This document shows positions 1 to 12,470 of a stretch of 64,000 bases of DNA, piece by piece. A program made the position numbers and the translations under genes. The notes beneath the pieces were generated by a model. The model was not told where the DNA came from. It was given only the letters and a program-made list of their open reading frames with translations, and made no database searches. Position 1 is the stretch's first letter. Every line of letters starts with the position of its first letter. The stretch is from Osedax frankpressi (taxonomy: Eukaryota; Annelida; Polychaeta; Sabellida; Siboglinidae), in the NCBI GenBank assembly GCA_964035775.1, contig OZ038314.1, positions 3,663,371 through 3,727,370 of the forward strand, written 5' to 3'.

Positions 1-114
1 AACTTAAATAACTATAACTTAAATAACTATAACTTAAATAACTATATCTTAAATAACTATAACTTAAATAACTATAACTTAAATAACTATAATTTAAATA
101 ACTATAATAACTAT
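1..114. repeat. C-monomer stretch leading to A-run 1
   Basis: Six units, mostly C, with one ATCTTAAATAACTAT variant at 46-60. It ends with junction J at 91-114 (U monomer plus the 9-bp partial AATAACTAT). The window opens inside the array. Confidence 0.95.
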
Positions 115-264
115 AAATTAAATAACTATAAATTAAATAACTATAAATTAAATAACTATAAATTAAATAACTATAAATTAAATAACTATAAATTAAATAA
201 CTATAAATTAAATAACTATAAATTAAATAACTATAAATTAAATAACTATAAATTAAATAACTAT
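115..264. repeat. A-run 1, 10 A monomers
   Basis: Ten perfect AAATTAAATAACTAT units (150 bp), entered through J and followed directly by a B core. Confidence 0.95.
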
Positions 265-500
265 AACTTAAATAAATATAATTTAATAACTATAACTTAA
301 ATAACTATAACTTAAATAACTATAAATTAAATAACTATTAATTAAATAACTATAACTTAAATAAATATCACTTAAATAGCTATAATATAATAACTATAAC
401 TTAAATAACTAAAACTTAAATAATTATAATATAATAACTATAAATTAAATAAATATATCTTAAATAACTATAACTTAAATAAATATTATATAATAACTAT
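265..500. repeat. B core 1, 236 bp
   Basis: Sixteen diverged units. Landmarks in order: AACTTAAATAAATAT, a 14-bp unit AATTTAATAACTAT, a T monomer, AATATCACTTAAATAGCTAT, AACTAAAACTTAAATAATTAT, AAATATATCTT, and the end AAATATTATATAATAACTAT. The 236 bp equal 15 units plus 11 bp, so the block shifts the 15-bp phase of what follows. Confidence 0.93.
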
Positions 501-1168
501 AACTTAAATAACTATAACTTAAATAACTATAAATTAAATAACTAAACTTAAATTACTATAACTTAAATTACTATTAATTAAATAACTATAACTTAAATAA
601 CTATAACTTAAATAACTATAACTTAAATAACTATAACTTAAATAACTATACCTTAAATAACTATAAATTAAATAACTATAAATTAAATAACTATAACTTA
701 AATAACTATAACTTAAATAACTATAACTTAAATAACTATAACTTAAATAACAATAACTTAAATAACTATTAATTAAATAACTATAACTTAAATAACTATA
801 ACTTAAATAACTATAACTTAAATAACTATAACTTAAATAACTATAACTTAAATAACTATAACTTAAATAACTATTAATTAAATAACTATAACTTAAATAA
901 CTATAACTTAAATAACTATAACTTAGATAACTATAACTTAAATAACTATAACTTAAATAACTATAACTTAAATAACTATAACTTAAATAACTATAACTTA
1001 AATAACTATAACTTAAATAACTATAACTTAAATAACTATAACTTAAATAACTATAACTTAAATAACTATAACTTAAATAACTATAACTTAAATAACTATA
1101 ACTTAAATAACTATAACTTAAATAACTATAACTTAAATAACTATAATTTAAATAACTATAATAACTAT
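501..1168. repeat. Mosaic C/A/T stretch with D motif
   Basis: D motif near 540, then C groups punctuated by paired A and single T monomers. Rare one-base variants: ACCTTAAAT near 650, AACAATAACTT near 750 and CTTAGATAAC near 925. A long uniform C run leads to J at 1145-1168. Confidence 0.93.
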
Positions 1169-1843
1169 AAATTAAATAACTATAAATTAAATAACTATAA
1201 ATTAAATAACTATAAATTAAATAACTATAAATTAAATAACTATAAATTAAATAACTATAAATTAAATAACTATAAATTAAATAACTATAAATTAAATAAC
1301 TATAAATTAAATAACTATAAATTAAATAACTATAAATTAAATAACTATAAATTAAATAACTATAAATTAAATAACTATAAATTAAATAACTATAAATTAA
1401 ATAACTATAAATTAAATAACTATAAATTAAATAACTATAAATTAAATAACTATAAATTAAATAACTATAAATTAAATAACTATAAATTAAATAACTATAA
1501 ATTAAATAACTATAAATTAAATAACTATAAATTAAATAACTATAAATTAAATAACTATAAATTAAATAACTATAAATTAAATAACTATAAATTAAATAAC
1601 TATAAATTAAATAACTATAAATTAAATAACTATAAATTAAATAACTATAAATTAAATAACTATAAATTAAATAACTATAAATTAAATAACTATAAATTAA
1701 ATAACTATAAATTAAATAACTATAAATTAAATAACTATAAATTAAATAACTATAAATTAAATAACTATAAATTAAATAACTATAAATTAAATAACTATAA
1801 ATTAAATAACTATAAATTAAATAACTATAAATTAAATAACTAT
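1169..1843. repeat. A-run 2, 45 A monomers, longest in window
   Basis: Forty-five consecutive AAATTAAATAACTAT units (675 bp) without a variant that I could see. This is the longest homogeneous stretch here and implies recent expansion or strong homogenisation. Confidence 0.95.
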
Positions 1844-2064
1844 AACTTAAATAAATATAATTTAATAACTATAACTTAAATAACTATAACTTAAATAACT
1901 ATAAATTAAATAACTATTAATTAAATAACTATAACTTAAATAAATATCACTTAAATAGCTATAATATAATAACTATAACTTAAATAATTATAATATAATA
2001 ACTATAAATTAAATAAATATATCTTAAATAACTATAACTTAAATAAATATTATATAATAACTAT
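1844..2064. repeat. B core 2, shortened to 221 bp
   Basis: Same landmarks as the 236-bp core but 15 bp shorter: the unit carrying AACTAAAACTTAAAT is lost, so AACTTAAATAATTATAATAT follows directly. A whole-unit deletion. Confidence 0.92.
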
Positions 2065-2462
2065 AACTTAAATAACTATAACTTAAATAACTATAAATTA
2101 AATAACTAAACTTAAATTACTATAACTTAAATTACTATTAATTAAATAACTATAACTTAAATAACTATAACTTAAATAACTATAACTTAAATAACTATAA
2201 CTTAAATAACTATAAATTAAATAACTATAAATTAAATAACTATAACTTAAATAACTATAACTTAAATAACTATAACTTAAATAACTATAACTTAAATAAC
2301 TATAACTTAAATAACTATTAATTAAATAACTATAACTTAAATAACTATAACTTACATAACTATAACTTAAATAACTATAACTTAAATAACTATAACTTAA
2401 ATAACTATAACTTAAATAACTATAACTTAAATAACTATAATTTAAATAACTATAATAACTAT
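2065..2462. repeat. Mosaic stretch with D motif
   Basis: D motif near 2100, paired A monomers near 2215, one T monomer near 2320 and a rare CTTACATAAC unit near 2353. Ends in J (2439-2462). Confidence 0.92.
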
Positions 2463-2537
2463 AAATTAAATAACTATAAATTAAATAACTATAAATTAAA
2501 TAACTATAAATTAAATAACTATAAAGTAAATAACTAT
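2463..2537. repeat. A-run 3, short, with AAAG variant
   Basis: Four A monomers, then AAAGTAAATAACTAT at 2523-2537. It joins the middle of a B core, not its start. Same structure as A-run 4. Confidence 0.92.
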
Positions 2538-2699
2538 TAATTAAATAACTATAACTTAAATAAATATCACTTAAATAGCTATAATATAATAACTATAACT
2601 TAAATAACTAAAACTTAAATAATTATAATATAATAACTATAAATTAAATAAATATATCTTAAATAACTATAACTTAAATAAATATTATATAATAACTAT
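2538..2699. repeat. B core 3, first 74 bp missing
   Basis: Begins at the internal T monomer of the core and continues to the normal end (162 bp). The missing 74 bp together with the AAAG unit marks one deletion junction shared with B core 4. Confidence 0.92.
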
Positions 2700-3082
2700 A
2701 ACTTAAATAACTATAACTTAAATAACTATAAATTAAATAACTAAACTTAAATTACTATAACTTAAATTACTATTAATTAAATAACTATAACTTAAATAAC
2801 TATAACTTAAATAACTATAACTAAAATAACTATAACTTAAATAACTATAACTTAAATAACTATAAATTAAATAACTATAAATTAAATAACTATAACTTAA
2901 ATAACTATTAATTAAATAACTATAACTTAAATAACTATAACTTAAATAACTATAACTTAAATAACTATAACTTAAATAACTATAACTTAAATAACTATAA
3001 CTTAAATAACTATAACTTAAATAACTATAACTTAAATAACTATAACTTAAATAACTATAATTTAAATAACTATAATAACTAT
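2700..3082. repeat. Mosaic stretch with D motif
   Basis: D motif near 2740, a rare AACTAAAATAACTAT unit near 2820, paired A monomers near 2865, one T monomer near 2908, then uniform C units to J at 3059-3082. Confidence 0.92.
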
Positions 3083-3172
3083 AAATTAAATAACTATAAA
3101 TTAAATAACTATAAATTAAATAACTATAAATTAAATAACTATAAATTAAATAACTATAAAGTAAATAACTAT
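3083..3172. repeat. A-run 4, short, with AAAG variant
   Basis: Five A monomers and AAAGTAAATAACTAT at 3158-3172. Lies 620 bp after A-run 3 and has one more monomer. Confidence 0.92.
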
Positions 3173-3334
3173 TAATTAAATAACTATAACTTAAATAAAT
3201 ATCACTTAAATAGCTATAATATTATAACTACAACTTAAATAACTAAAACTTAAATAATTATAATATAATAACTATAAATTAAATAAATATATCTTAAATA
3301 ACTATAACTTAAATAAATATTATATAATAACTAT
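3173..3334. repeat. B core 4, first 74 bp missing
   Basis: Same 162-bp truncated form as B core 3, offset 635 bp. Private changes read AATATTATAACTACAACTT where the core has AATATAATAACTATAACTT. Confidence 0.92.
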
Positions 3335-3851
3335 AACTTAAATAACTATAACTTAAATAACTATAAATTAAATAACTAAACTTAAATTACTATAACTTAA
3401 ATTACTATTAATTAAATAACTATAACTTAAATAACTATAACTTAAATAACTATAACTTAAATAACTATAACTTAAATAACTATAACTTAAATAACTATAA
3501 ATTAAATAACTAAACTTAAATTACTATAACTTAAATTACTATTAATTAAATAACTATAACTTAAATAACTATAACTTAAATAACTATAACTTAAATAACT
3601 ATAACTTAAATAACTATTAATTAAATAACTATAACTTAAATAACTATAACTTAAATAAATATAACTTAAATAACTATAACTTAAATAACTATTACTTAAA
3701 TAACTATAACTTAAATAACTATAACTTAAATAACTATAACTTAAATAACTATAACTTAAATAACTATAACTTAAATAACTATAACTTAAATAACTATTAA
3801 TTAAATAATTATAACTTAAATAACTATAACTTAAATAACTATAACTTAAAT

Positions 3852-3961
3852 AACCATAAATGAAAAAACTATAAATTAAATAACTATAACTTAAATAACT
3901 ATAATTTAATAACTATAACTTAAATAACTATAACTTAACTAACGATAACTTAATTAACTAT
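3852..3961. repeat. C block 1, 110 bp
   Basis: Order of units: AACCATAAATGAAAAAACT-type 21 bp, A, C, 14-bp AATTTAATAACTAT, C, AACTTAACTAACGAT, AACTTAATTAACTAT. It holds two G, one in AATGAAA and one in the single CpG. Confidence 0.93.
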
Positions 3962-4254
3962 AACTTAAATAACTATAAATTAAATAACTAAACTTAAATT
4001 ACTATAACTTAAATTACTATTAATTAAATAACTATAACTTAAATAACTATAACTTAAATAACTATAACTTAAATAACTATAAATTAAATAACTATAAATT
4101 AAATAACTATAAATTAAATAACTATAAATTAAATAACTATAACTTAAATAACTATAACTTAAATAACTATAACTTAAATAACTATAACTTAAATAACTAT
4201 TAATTAAATAATTATAACTTAAATAACTATAACTTAAATAACTATAACTTAAAT

Positions 4255-4364
4255 AACCATAAATGAAAAAACTATAAATTAAATAACTATAACTTAAATA
4301 ACTATAATTTAATAACTATAACTTAAATAACTATAACTTAACTAACGATAACTTAATTAACTAT
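4255..4364. repeat. C block 2, 110 bp
   Basis: Same unit order as C block 1, exactly 403 bp downstream. The preceding TAATTAAATAATTAT unit is shifted by the same 403 bp, so the pair arose by local tandem duplication. Confidence 0.93.
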
Positions 4365-4956
4365 AACTTAAATAACTATAAATTAAATAACTAAACTTAA
4401 ATTACTATAACTTAAATTACTATTAATTAAATAACTATAACTTAAATAACTATAACTTAAATAACTATAACTTAAATAACTATAAATTAAATAACTATAA
4501 ATTAAATAACTATAAATTAAATAACTATAAATTAAATAACTATAACTTAAATAACTATAACTTAAATAACTATAACTTAAATAACTATAACTTAAATAAC
4601 TATAACTTAAATAACTATAAATTAAATAACTATACTTAAATTACTATAACTTAAATTACTATTAATTAAATAACTATAACTTAAATAACTATAACTTAAA
4701 TAACTATAACTTAAATAACTATAACTTAAATAACTATTAATTAAATAACTATAACTTAAATAACTATAACTTAAATAACTATAACTTAAATAACTATAAC
4801 TTAAATAACTATTACTTAAATAACTATAACTTAAATAACTATAACTTAAATAACTATAACTTAAATAACTATAACTTAAATAACTATAACTTAAATAACT
4901 ATTAATTAAATAATTATAACTTAAATAACTATAACTTAAATAACTATAACTTAAAT

Positions 4957-5066
4957 AACCATAAATGAAAAAACTATAAATTAAATAACTATAACTTAAA
5001 TAACTATAATTTAATAACTATAACTTAAATAACTATAACTTAACTAACGATAACTTAATTAACTAT
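4957..5066. repeat. C block 3, 110 bp
   Basis: 702 bp after C block 2, with the same upstream TAATTAAATAATTAT marker at the same distance. Confidence 0.93.
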
Positions 5067-5719
5067 AACTTAAATAACTATAAATTAAATAACTAAACTT
5101 AAATTACTATAACTTAAATTACTATTAATTAAATAACTATAACTTAAATAACTATAACTTAAATAACTATAACTTAAATAACTATAAATTAAATAACTAT
5201 AAATTAAATAACTATAACTTATATAACTATTAATTAAATAACTATAACTTAAATAACTATAACTTAAATAACTATAACTTAAATAACTATAACTTAAATA
5301 ACTATTAATTAAATAACTATAACTTAAATAACTATAACTTAAATAACTATAACTTAAATAACTATAACTTAAATAACTATAACTTAAATAACTATAACTT
5401 AAATAACTATAACTTAAATAACTATAACTTAAATAACTATAACTTAAATAACTATAAATTAAATAACTATAACTTAAATAACTATAACTTAAATAACTAT
5501 AACTTAAATAACTATAACTTAAATAACTATAACTTAAATAACTATTAATTAAATAACTATAACTTAAATAACTATAACTTAAATAACTATAACTTAAATA
5601 ACTATAACTTAAATAACTATAACTTAAATAACTATTAATTAAATAACTATAACTTAAATAACTATAACTTAAATAACTATAACTTAAATAACTATAACTT
5701 AAATAACTATAACTTAAAT

Positions 5720-5829
5720 AACCATAAATGAAAAAACTATAAATTAAATAACTATAACTTAAATAACTATAATTTAATAACTATAACTTAAATAACTATA
5801 ACTTAACTAACGATAACTTAATTAACTAT
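5720..5829. repeat. C block 4, 110 bp
   Basis: Full form with D motif just downstream. It lacks the upstream AATTAT marker of C blocks 1-3, so it sits outside that duplication set. Confidence 0.92.
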
Positions 5830-6257
5830 AACTTAAATAACTATAAATTAAATAACTAAACTTAAATTACTATAACTTAAATTACTATTAATTAAATAAC
5901 TATAACTTAAATAACTATAACTTAAATAACTATAACTTAAATAACTATAACTTAAATAACTATAACTTAAATAACTATTAATTAAATAACTATAACTTAA
6001 ATAACTATAACTTAAATAACTATAACTTAAATAACTATAACTTAAATAACTATAACTTAAATAACTATAACTTAAATAACTATAACTTAAATAACTATAA
6101 CTTAAATAACTATAACTTAAATAACTATAACTTAAATAACTATAACTTAAATAACTATAACTTAAATAACTATAACTTAAATAACTATAACTTAAATAAC
6201 TATAACTTAAATAACTATAACTTAAATAACTATAATTTAAATAACTATAATAACTAT

Positions 6258-6497
6258 AAATTAAATAACTATAAATTAAATAACTATAAATTAAATAACT
6301 ATAAATTAAATAACTATAAATTAAATAACTATAAATTAAATAACTATAAATTAAATAACTATAAATTAAATAACTATAAATTAAATAACTATAAATTAAA
6401 TAACTATAAATTAAATAACTATAAATTAAATAACTATAAATTAAATAACTATAAATTAAATAACTATAAATTAAATAACTATAAATTAAATAACTAT
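6258..6497. repeat. A-run 5, 16 A monomers
   Basis: 240 bp of uniform A monomers, J on the left and B core on the right. Confidence 0.95.
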
Positions 6498-6733
6498 AAC
6501 TTAAATAAATATAATTTAATAACTATAACTTAAATAACTATAACTTAAATAACTATAAATTAAATAACTATTAATTAAATAACTATAACTTAAATAAATA
6601 TCACTTAAATAGCTATAATATAATAACTATAACTTAAATAACTAAAACTTAAATAATTATAATATAATAACTATAAATTAAATAAATATATCTTAAATAA
6701 CTATAACTTAAATAAATATTATATAATAACTAT
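6498..6733. repeat. B core 5, 236 bp
   Basis: Canonical copy; I used it as the reference for the core. Unit lengths in order: 15,14,15,15,15,15,15,15,14,14,16,14,15,15,15,14. Confidence 0.94.
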
Positions 6734-8299
6734 AACTTAAATAACTATAACTTAAATAACTATAAATTAAATAACTAAACTTAAATTACTATAACTTAAA
6801 TTACTATTAATTAAATAACTATAACTTAAATAACTATAACTTAAATAACTATAACTTAAATAACTATAACTTAAATAACTATAACTTAAATAACTATAAA
6901 TTAAATAACTATAAATTAAATAACTATAACTTAAATAACTATAACTTAAATAACTATAACTTAAATAACTATAACTTAAATAACTATAACTTAAATAACT
7001 ATTAATTAAATAACTATAACTTAAATAACTATAACTTAAATAACTATAACTTAAATAACTATAACTTAAATAACTATAACTTAAATAACTATTAATTAAA
7101 TAACTATAACTTAAATAACTATAACTTAAATAACTATAACTTAAATAACTATAACTTAAATAACTATAACTTAAATAACTATAAATTAAATAACTATAAC
7201 TTAAATAACTATAACTTAAATAACTATAACTTAAATAACTATAACTTAAATAACTATAACTTAAATAACTATAAATTAAATAACTAAACTTAAATTACTA
7301 TAACTTAAATTACTATTAATTAAATAACTATAACTTAAATAACTATAACTTAAATAACTATAACTTAAATAACTATAACTTAAATAACTATAACTTAAAT
7401 AACTATAAATTAAATAACTATAAATTAAATAACTATAACTTAAATAACTATAACTTAAATACCTATAACTTAAATAACTATAACTTAAATAACTATAACT
7501 TAAATAACTATAAATTAAACAACTAAACTTAAATTACTATAACTTAAATTACTATTAATTAAATAACTATAACTTAAATAACTATAACTTAAATAACTAT
7601 AACTTAAATAACTATAACTTAAATAACTATAAATTAAATAACTATAAATTAAATAACTATAACTTAAATAACTATAACTTAAATAACTATAACTTAAATA
7701 ACTATAACTTAAATAACTATAACTTAAATAACTATAACTTAAATAACTATTAATTAAATAACTATAACTTAAATAACTATAACTTAAATAACTATAACTT
7801 AAATAACTATAACTTAAATAACTATAACTTAAATAACTATAACTTAAATAACTATAACTTAAATAACTATAACTTAAATAACTATTAATTAAATAACTAT
7901 AACTTAAATAACTATAACTTAAATAACTATAACTTAAATAACTATAACTTAAATAACTATAACTTAAATAACTATAACTTAAATAACTATAAATTAAATA
8001 ACTATAACTTAAATAACTATAACTTAAATAACTATAACTTAAATAACTATAACTTAAATAACTATAACTTAAATAACTATTAATTAAATAACTATAACTT
8101 AAATAACTATAACTTAAATAACTATAACTTAAATAACTATAACTTAAATAACTATAACTTAAATAACTATAACTTAAATAACTATAACTTAAATAACTAT
8201 AACTTAAATAACTATAATTTAAATAACTATAACTTAAATAACTATAACTTAAATAACTATAACTTAAATAACTATAATTTAAATAACTATAATAACTAT
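6734..8299. repeat. Mosaic stretch with three D motifs, no C block
   Basis: D motifs near 6773, 7280 and 7518, the last two about 238 bp apart. Between them C groups alternate with paired A and single T monomers. Rare ATACCTATAACTT near 7459 and TTAAACAACT near 7516. J at 8276-8299. Confidence 0.93.
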
Positions 8300-8584
8300 A
8301 AATTAAATAACTATAAATTAAATAACTATAAATTAAATAACTATAAATTAAATAACTATAAATTAAATAACTATAAATTAAATAACTATAAATTAAATAA
8401 CTATAAATTAAATAACTATAAATTAAATAACTATAAATTAAATAACTATAAATTAAATAACTATAAATTAAATAACTATACATTAAATAACTATAAATTA
8501 AATAACTATAAATTAAATAACTATAAATTAAATAACTATAAATTAAATAACTATAAATTAAATAACTATAAATTAAATAACTAT
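8300..8584. repeat. A-run 6, 19 monomers with one ACAT variant
   Basis: 285 bp. The 13th unit (8480-8494) is ACATTAAATAACTAT. Its CAT reads ATG on the minus strand and opens a 322-codon repetitive frame down to 7515, which I reject as a gene. Confidence 0.94.
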
Positions 8585-8820
8585 AACTTAAATAAATATA
8601 ATTTAATAACTATAACGTAAATAACTATAACTTAAATAACTATAAATTAAATAACTATTAATTAAATAACTATAACTTAAATAAATATCACTTAAATAGC
8701 TATAATATAATAACTATAACTTAAATAACTAAAACTTAAATAATTATAATATAATAACTATAAATTAAATAAATATATCTTAAATAACTATAACTTAAAT
8801 AAATATTATATAATAACTAT
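8585..8820. repeat. B core 6, 236 bp
   Basis: Full length. A private AACGTAAATAACTAT unit near 8616 adds one of the very few CpGs outside C blocks. Confidence 0.93.
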
Positions 8821-10401
8821 AACTTAAATAACTATAACTTAAATAACTATAAATTAAATAACTAAACTTAAATTACTATAACTTAAATTACTATTAATTA
8901 AATAACTATAACTTAAATAACTATAACTTAAATAACTATAACTTAAATAACTATAACTTAAATAACTATAACTTAAATAACTATAAATTAAATAACTATA
9001 AATTAAATAACTATAACTTAAATAACTATAACTTAAATAACTATAACTTAAATAACTATAACTTAAATAACTATAACTTAAATAACTATTAATTAAATAA
9101 CTATAACTTAAATAACTATAACTTAAATAACTATAACTTAAATAACTATAACTTAAATAACTATAACTTAAATAACTATTAATTAAATAACTATAACTTA
9201 AATAACTATAACTTAAATAACTATAACTTAAATAACTATAACTTAAATAACTATAACTTAAATAACTATAAATTAAATAACTATATCTTAAATAACTATA
9301 ACTTAAATAACTATAACTTAAATAACTATAACTTAAATAACTATAACTTAAATAACTATAAATTAAATAACTAAACTTAAATTACTATAACTTAAATTAC
9401 TATTAATTAAATAACTATAACTTAAATAACTATAACTTAAATAACTATAACTTAAATAACTATAACTTAAATAACTATAACTTAAATAACTATAAATTAA
9501 ATAACTATAAATTAAATAACTATAACTTAAATAACTATAACTTAAATAACTATAACTTAAATAACTATAACTTAAATAACTATAACTTAAATAACTATAA
9601 ATTAAATAACTAAACTTAAATTACTATAACTTAAATTACTATTAATTAAATAACTATAACTTAAATAACTATAACTTAAATAACTATAACTTAAATAACT
9701 ATAACTTAAATAACTATAAATTAAATAACTATAAATTAAATAACTATAACTTAAATAACTATAACTTAAATAACTATAACTTAAATAACTATAACTTAAA
9801 TAACTATAACTTAAATAACTATAACTTAAATAACTATAACTTAAATAACTATTAATTAAATAACTATAACTTAAATAACTATAACTTAAATAACTATAAC
9901 TTAAATAACTATAACTTAAATAACTATAACTTAAATAACTATAACTTAAATAACTATAACTTAAATAACTATAACTTAAATAACTATTAATTAAATAACT
10001 ATAACTTAAATAACTATAACTTAAATAACTATAACTTAAATAACTATAACTTAAATAACTATAACTTAAATAACTATAACTTAAATAACTATAAATTAAA
10101 TAACTATAACTTAAATAACTATAACTTAAATAACTATAACTTAAATAACTATAACTTAAATAACTATAACTTAAATAACTATTAATTAAATAACTATAAC
10201 TTAAATAACTATAACTTAAATAACTATAACTTAAATAACTATAACTTAAATAACTATAACTTAAATAACTATAACTTAAATAACTATAACTTAAATAACT
10301 ATAACTTAAATAACTATAACTTAAATAACTATAACTTAAATAACTATAACTTAAATAACTATAACTTAAATAACTATAATTTAAATAACTATAATAACTA
10401 T
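8821..10401. repeat. Mosaic stretch with three D motifs, no C block
   Basis: D motifs near 8860, 9367 and 9607 repeat the spacing seen at 6773/7280/7518, so this is a sister of the preceding cassette. A rare ATCTTAAATAACTAT unit lies near 9285. J at 10378-10401. Confidence 0.93.
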
Positions 10402-10881
10402 AAATTAAATAACTATAAATTAAATAACTATAAATTAAATAACTATAAATTAAATAACTATAAATTAAATAACTATAAATTAAATAACTATAAATTAAAT
10501 AACTATAAATTAAATAACTATAAATTAAATAACTATAAATTAAATAACTATAAATTAAATAACTATAAATTAAATAACTATAAATTAAATAACTATAAAT
10601 TAAATAACTATAAATTAAATAACTATAAATTAAATAACTATAAATTAAATAACTATAAATTAAATAACTATAAATTAAATAACTATAAATTAAATAACTA
10701 TAAATTAAATAACTATAAATTAAATAACTATAAATTAAATAACTATAAATTAAATAACTATAAATTAAATAACTATAAATTAAATAACTATAAATTAAAT
10801 AACTATAAATTAAATAACTATAAATTAAATAACTATAAATTAAATAACTATAAATTAAATAACTATAAATTAAATAACTAT
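10402..10881. repeat. A-run 7, 32 A monomers
   Basis: 480 bp, no variant seen. Confidence 0.95.
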
Positions 10882-11117
10882 AACTTAAATAAATATAATT
10901 TAATAACTATAACTTAAATAACTATAACTTAAATAACTATAAATTAAATAACTATTAATTAAATAACTATAACTTAAATAAATATCACTTAAATAGCTAT
11001 AATATAATAACTATAACTTAAATAACTAAAACTTAAATAATTATAATATAATAACTATAAATTAAATAAATATATCTTAAATAACTATAACTTAAATAAA
11101 TATTATATAATAACTAT
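10882..11117. repeat. B core 7, 236 bp
   Basis: Full length. Unlike cores 5 and 6 it is followed by C monomers without a D motif, a state shared with cores 14, 21 and 26. Confidence 0.93.
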
Positions 11118-12069
11118 AACTTAAATAACTATAACTTAAATAACTATAAATTAAATAACTATAACTTAAATAACTATAACTTAAATAACTATAACTTAAA
11201 TAACTATAACTTAAATAACTATTAATTAAATAACTATAACTTAAATAACTATAACTTAAATAACTATAACTTAAATAACTATAACTTAAATAACTATAAC
11301 TTAAATAACTATAACTTAAATAACTATAACTTAAATAACTATTAATTAAATAACTATAACTTAAATAACTATAACTTAAATAACTATAACTTAAATAACT
11401 ATAACTTAAATAACTATTAATTAAATAACTATAACTTAAATAACTATAACTTAAATAACTATAACTTAAATAACTATAACTTAAATAACTATAACTTAAA
11501 TAACCATAAATGAAAAAACTATAAATTAAATAACTATAACTTAAATAACTATAATTTAATAACTATAACTTAAATAACTATAACTTAACTAACGATAACT
11601 TAATTAACTATAACTTAAATAACTATAAATTAAATAACTAAACTTAAATTACTATAACTTAAATTACTATTAATTAAATAACTCTAACTTAAATAACTAT
11701 AACTTAAATAACTATAACTTAAATAACTATAACTTAAATAACTATAACTTAAATAACTATTAATTAAATAACTATAACTTAAATAACTATAACTTAAATA
11801 ACTATAACTTAAATAACTATAACTTAAATAACTATAACTTAAATAACTATAACTTAAATAACTATAACTTAAATAACTATAACTTAAATAACTATAACTT
11901 AAATAACTATAACTTAAATAACTATAACTTAAATAACTATAACTTAAATAACTATAACTTAAATAACTATAACTTAAATAACTATAACTTAAATAACTAT
12001 AACTTAAATAACTATAACTTAAATAACTATAACTTAAATAACTATAATTTAAATAACTATAATAACTAT
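11118..12069. repeat. Mosaic stretch with one C block and one D motif
   Basis: T monomers near 11220, 11340 and 11415, C block 5, a D motif near 11637, a rare AACTCTAACTT near 11691, then about 20 uniform C units to J (12046-12069). Confidence 0.92.
11502..11611. repeat. C block 5, 110 bp
   Basis: Full form, isolated: the only C block between 5.8 and 16.5 kb. Confidence 0.93.
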
Positions 12070-12234
12070 AAATTAAATAACTATAAATTAAATAACTATA
12101 AATTAAATAACTATAAATTAAATAACTATAAATTAAATAACTATAAATTAAATAACTATAAATTAAATAACTATAAATTAAATAACTATAAATTAAATAA
12201 CTATAAATTAAATAACTATAAATTAAATAACTAT
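12070..12234. repeat. A-run 8, 11 A monomers
   Basis: 165 bp, J on the left, B core on the right. Confidence 0.95.
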
Positions 12235-12470
12235 AACTTAAATAAATATAATTTAATAACTATAACTTAAATAACTATAACTTAAATAACTATAAATTAA
12301 ATAACTATTAATTAAATAACTATAACTTAAATAAATATCACTTAAATAGCTATAATATAATAACTATAACTTAAATAACTAAAACTTAAATAATTATAAT
12401 ATAATAACTATAAATTAAATAAATATATCTTAAATAACTATAACTTAAATAAATATTATATAATAACTAT
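12235..12470. repeat. B core 8, 236 bp
   Basis: Full length with no change seen against core 5. Confidence 0.93.

Larger units (their letters stand above)
3335..6257. repeat. Mosaic stretch, C-block cluster 1
   Basis: Contains D motifs near 3376, 3510, 3973, 4385, 4629 (variant ACTATACTTAAATT), 5088 and 5850 and four full C blocks. A private TAATTAAATAATTAT unit recurs at 3798, 4201 and 4903, at the same spacing as C blocks 1-3, and an ATTACTTAAAT unit recurs near 3691 and 4811. Ends with a long C run and J (6234-6257). Confidence 0.92.

Noticed and set aside
7515-8483. 322-codon minus-strand open frame of [10 protein letters not shown] repeats
   Set aside because: It is the translation of the satellite itself. 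Its ATG is a single-base variant in A-run 6, it crosses J, and its composition changes exactly with monomer type. No domain, codon bias or upstream signal.
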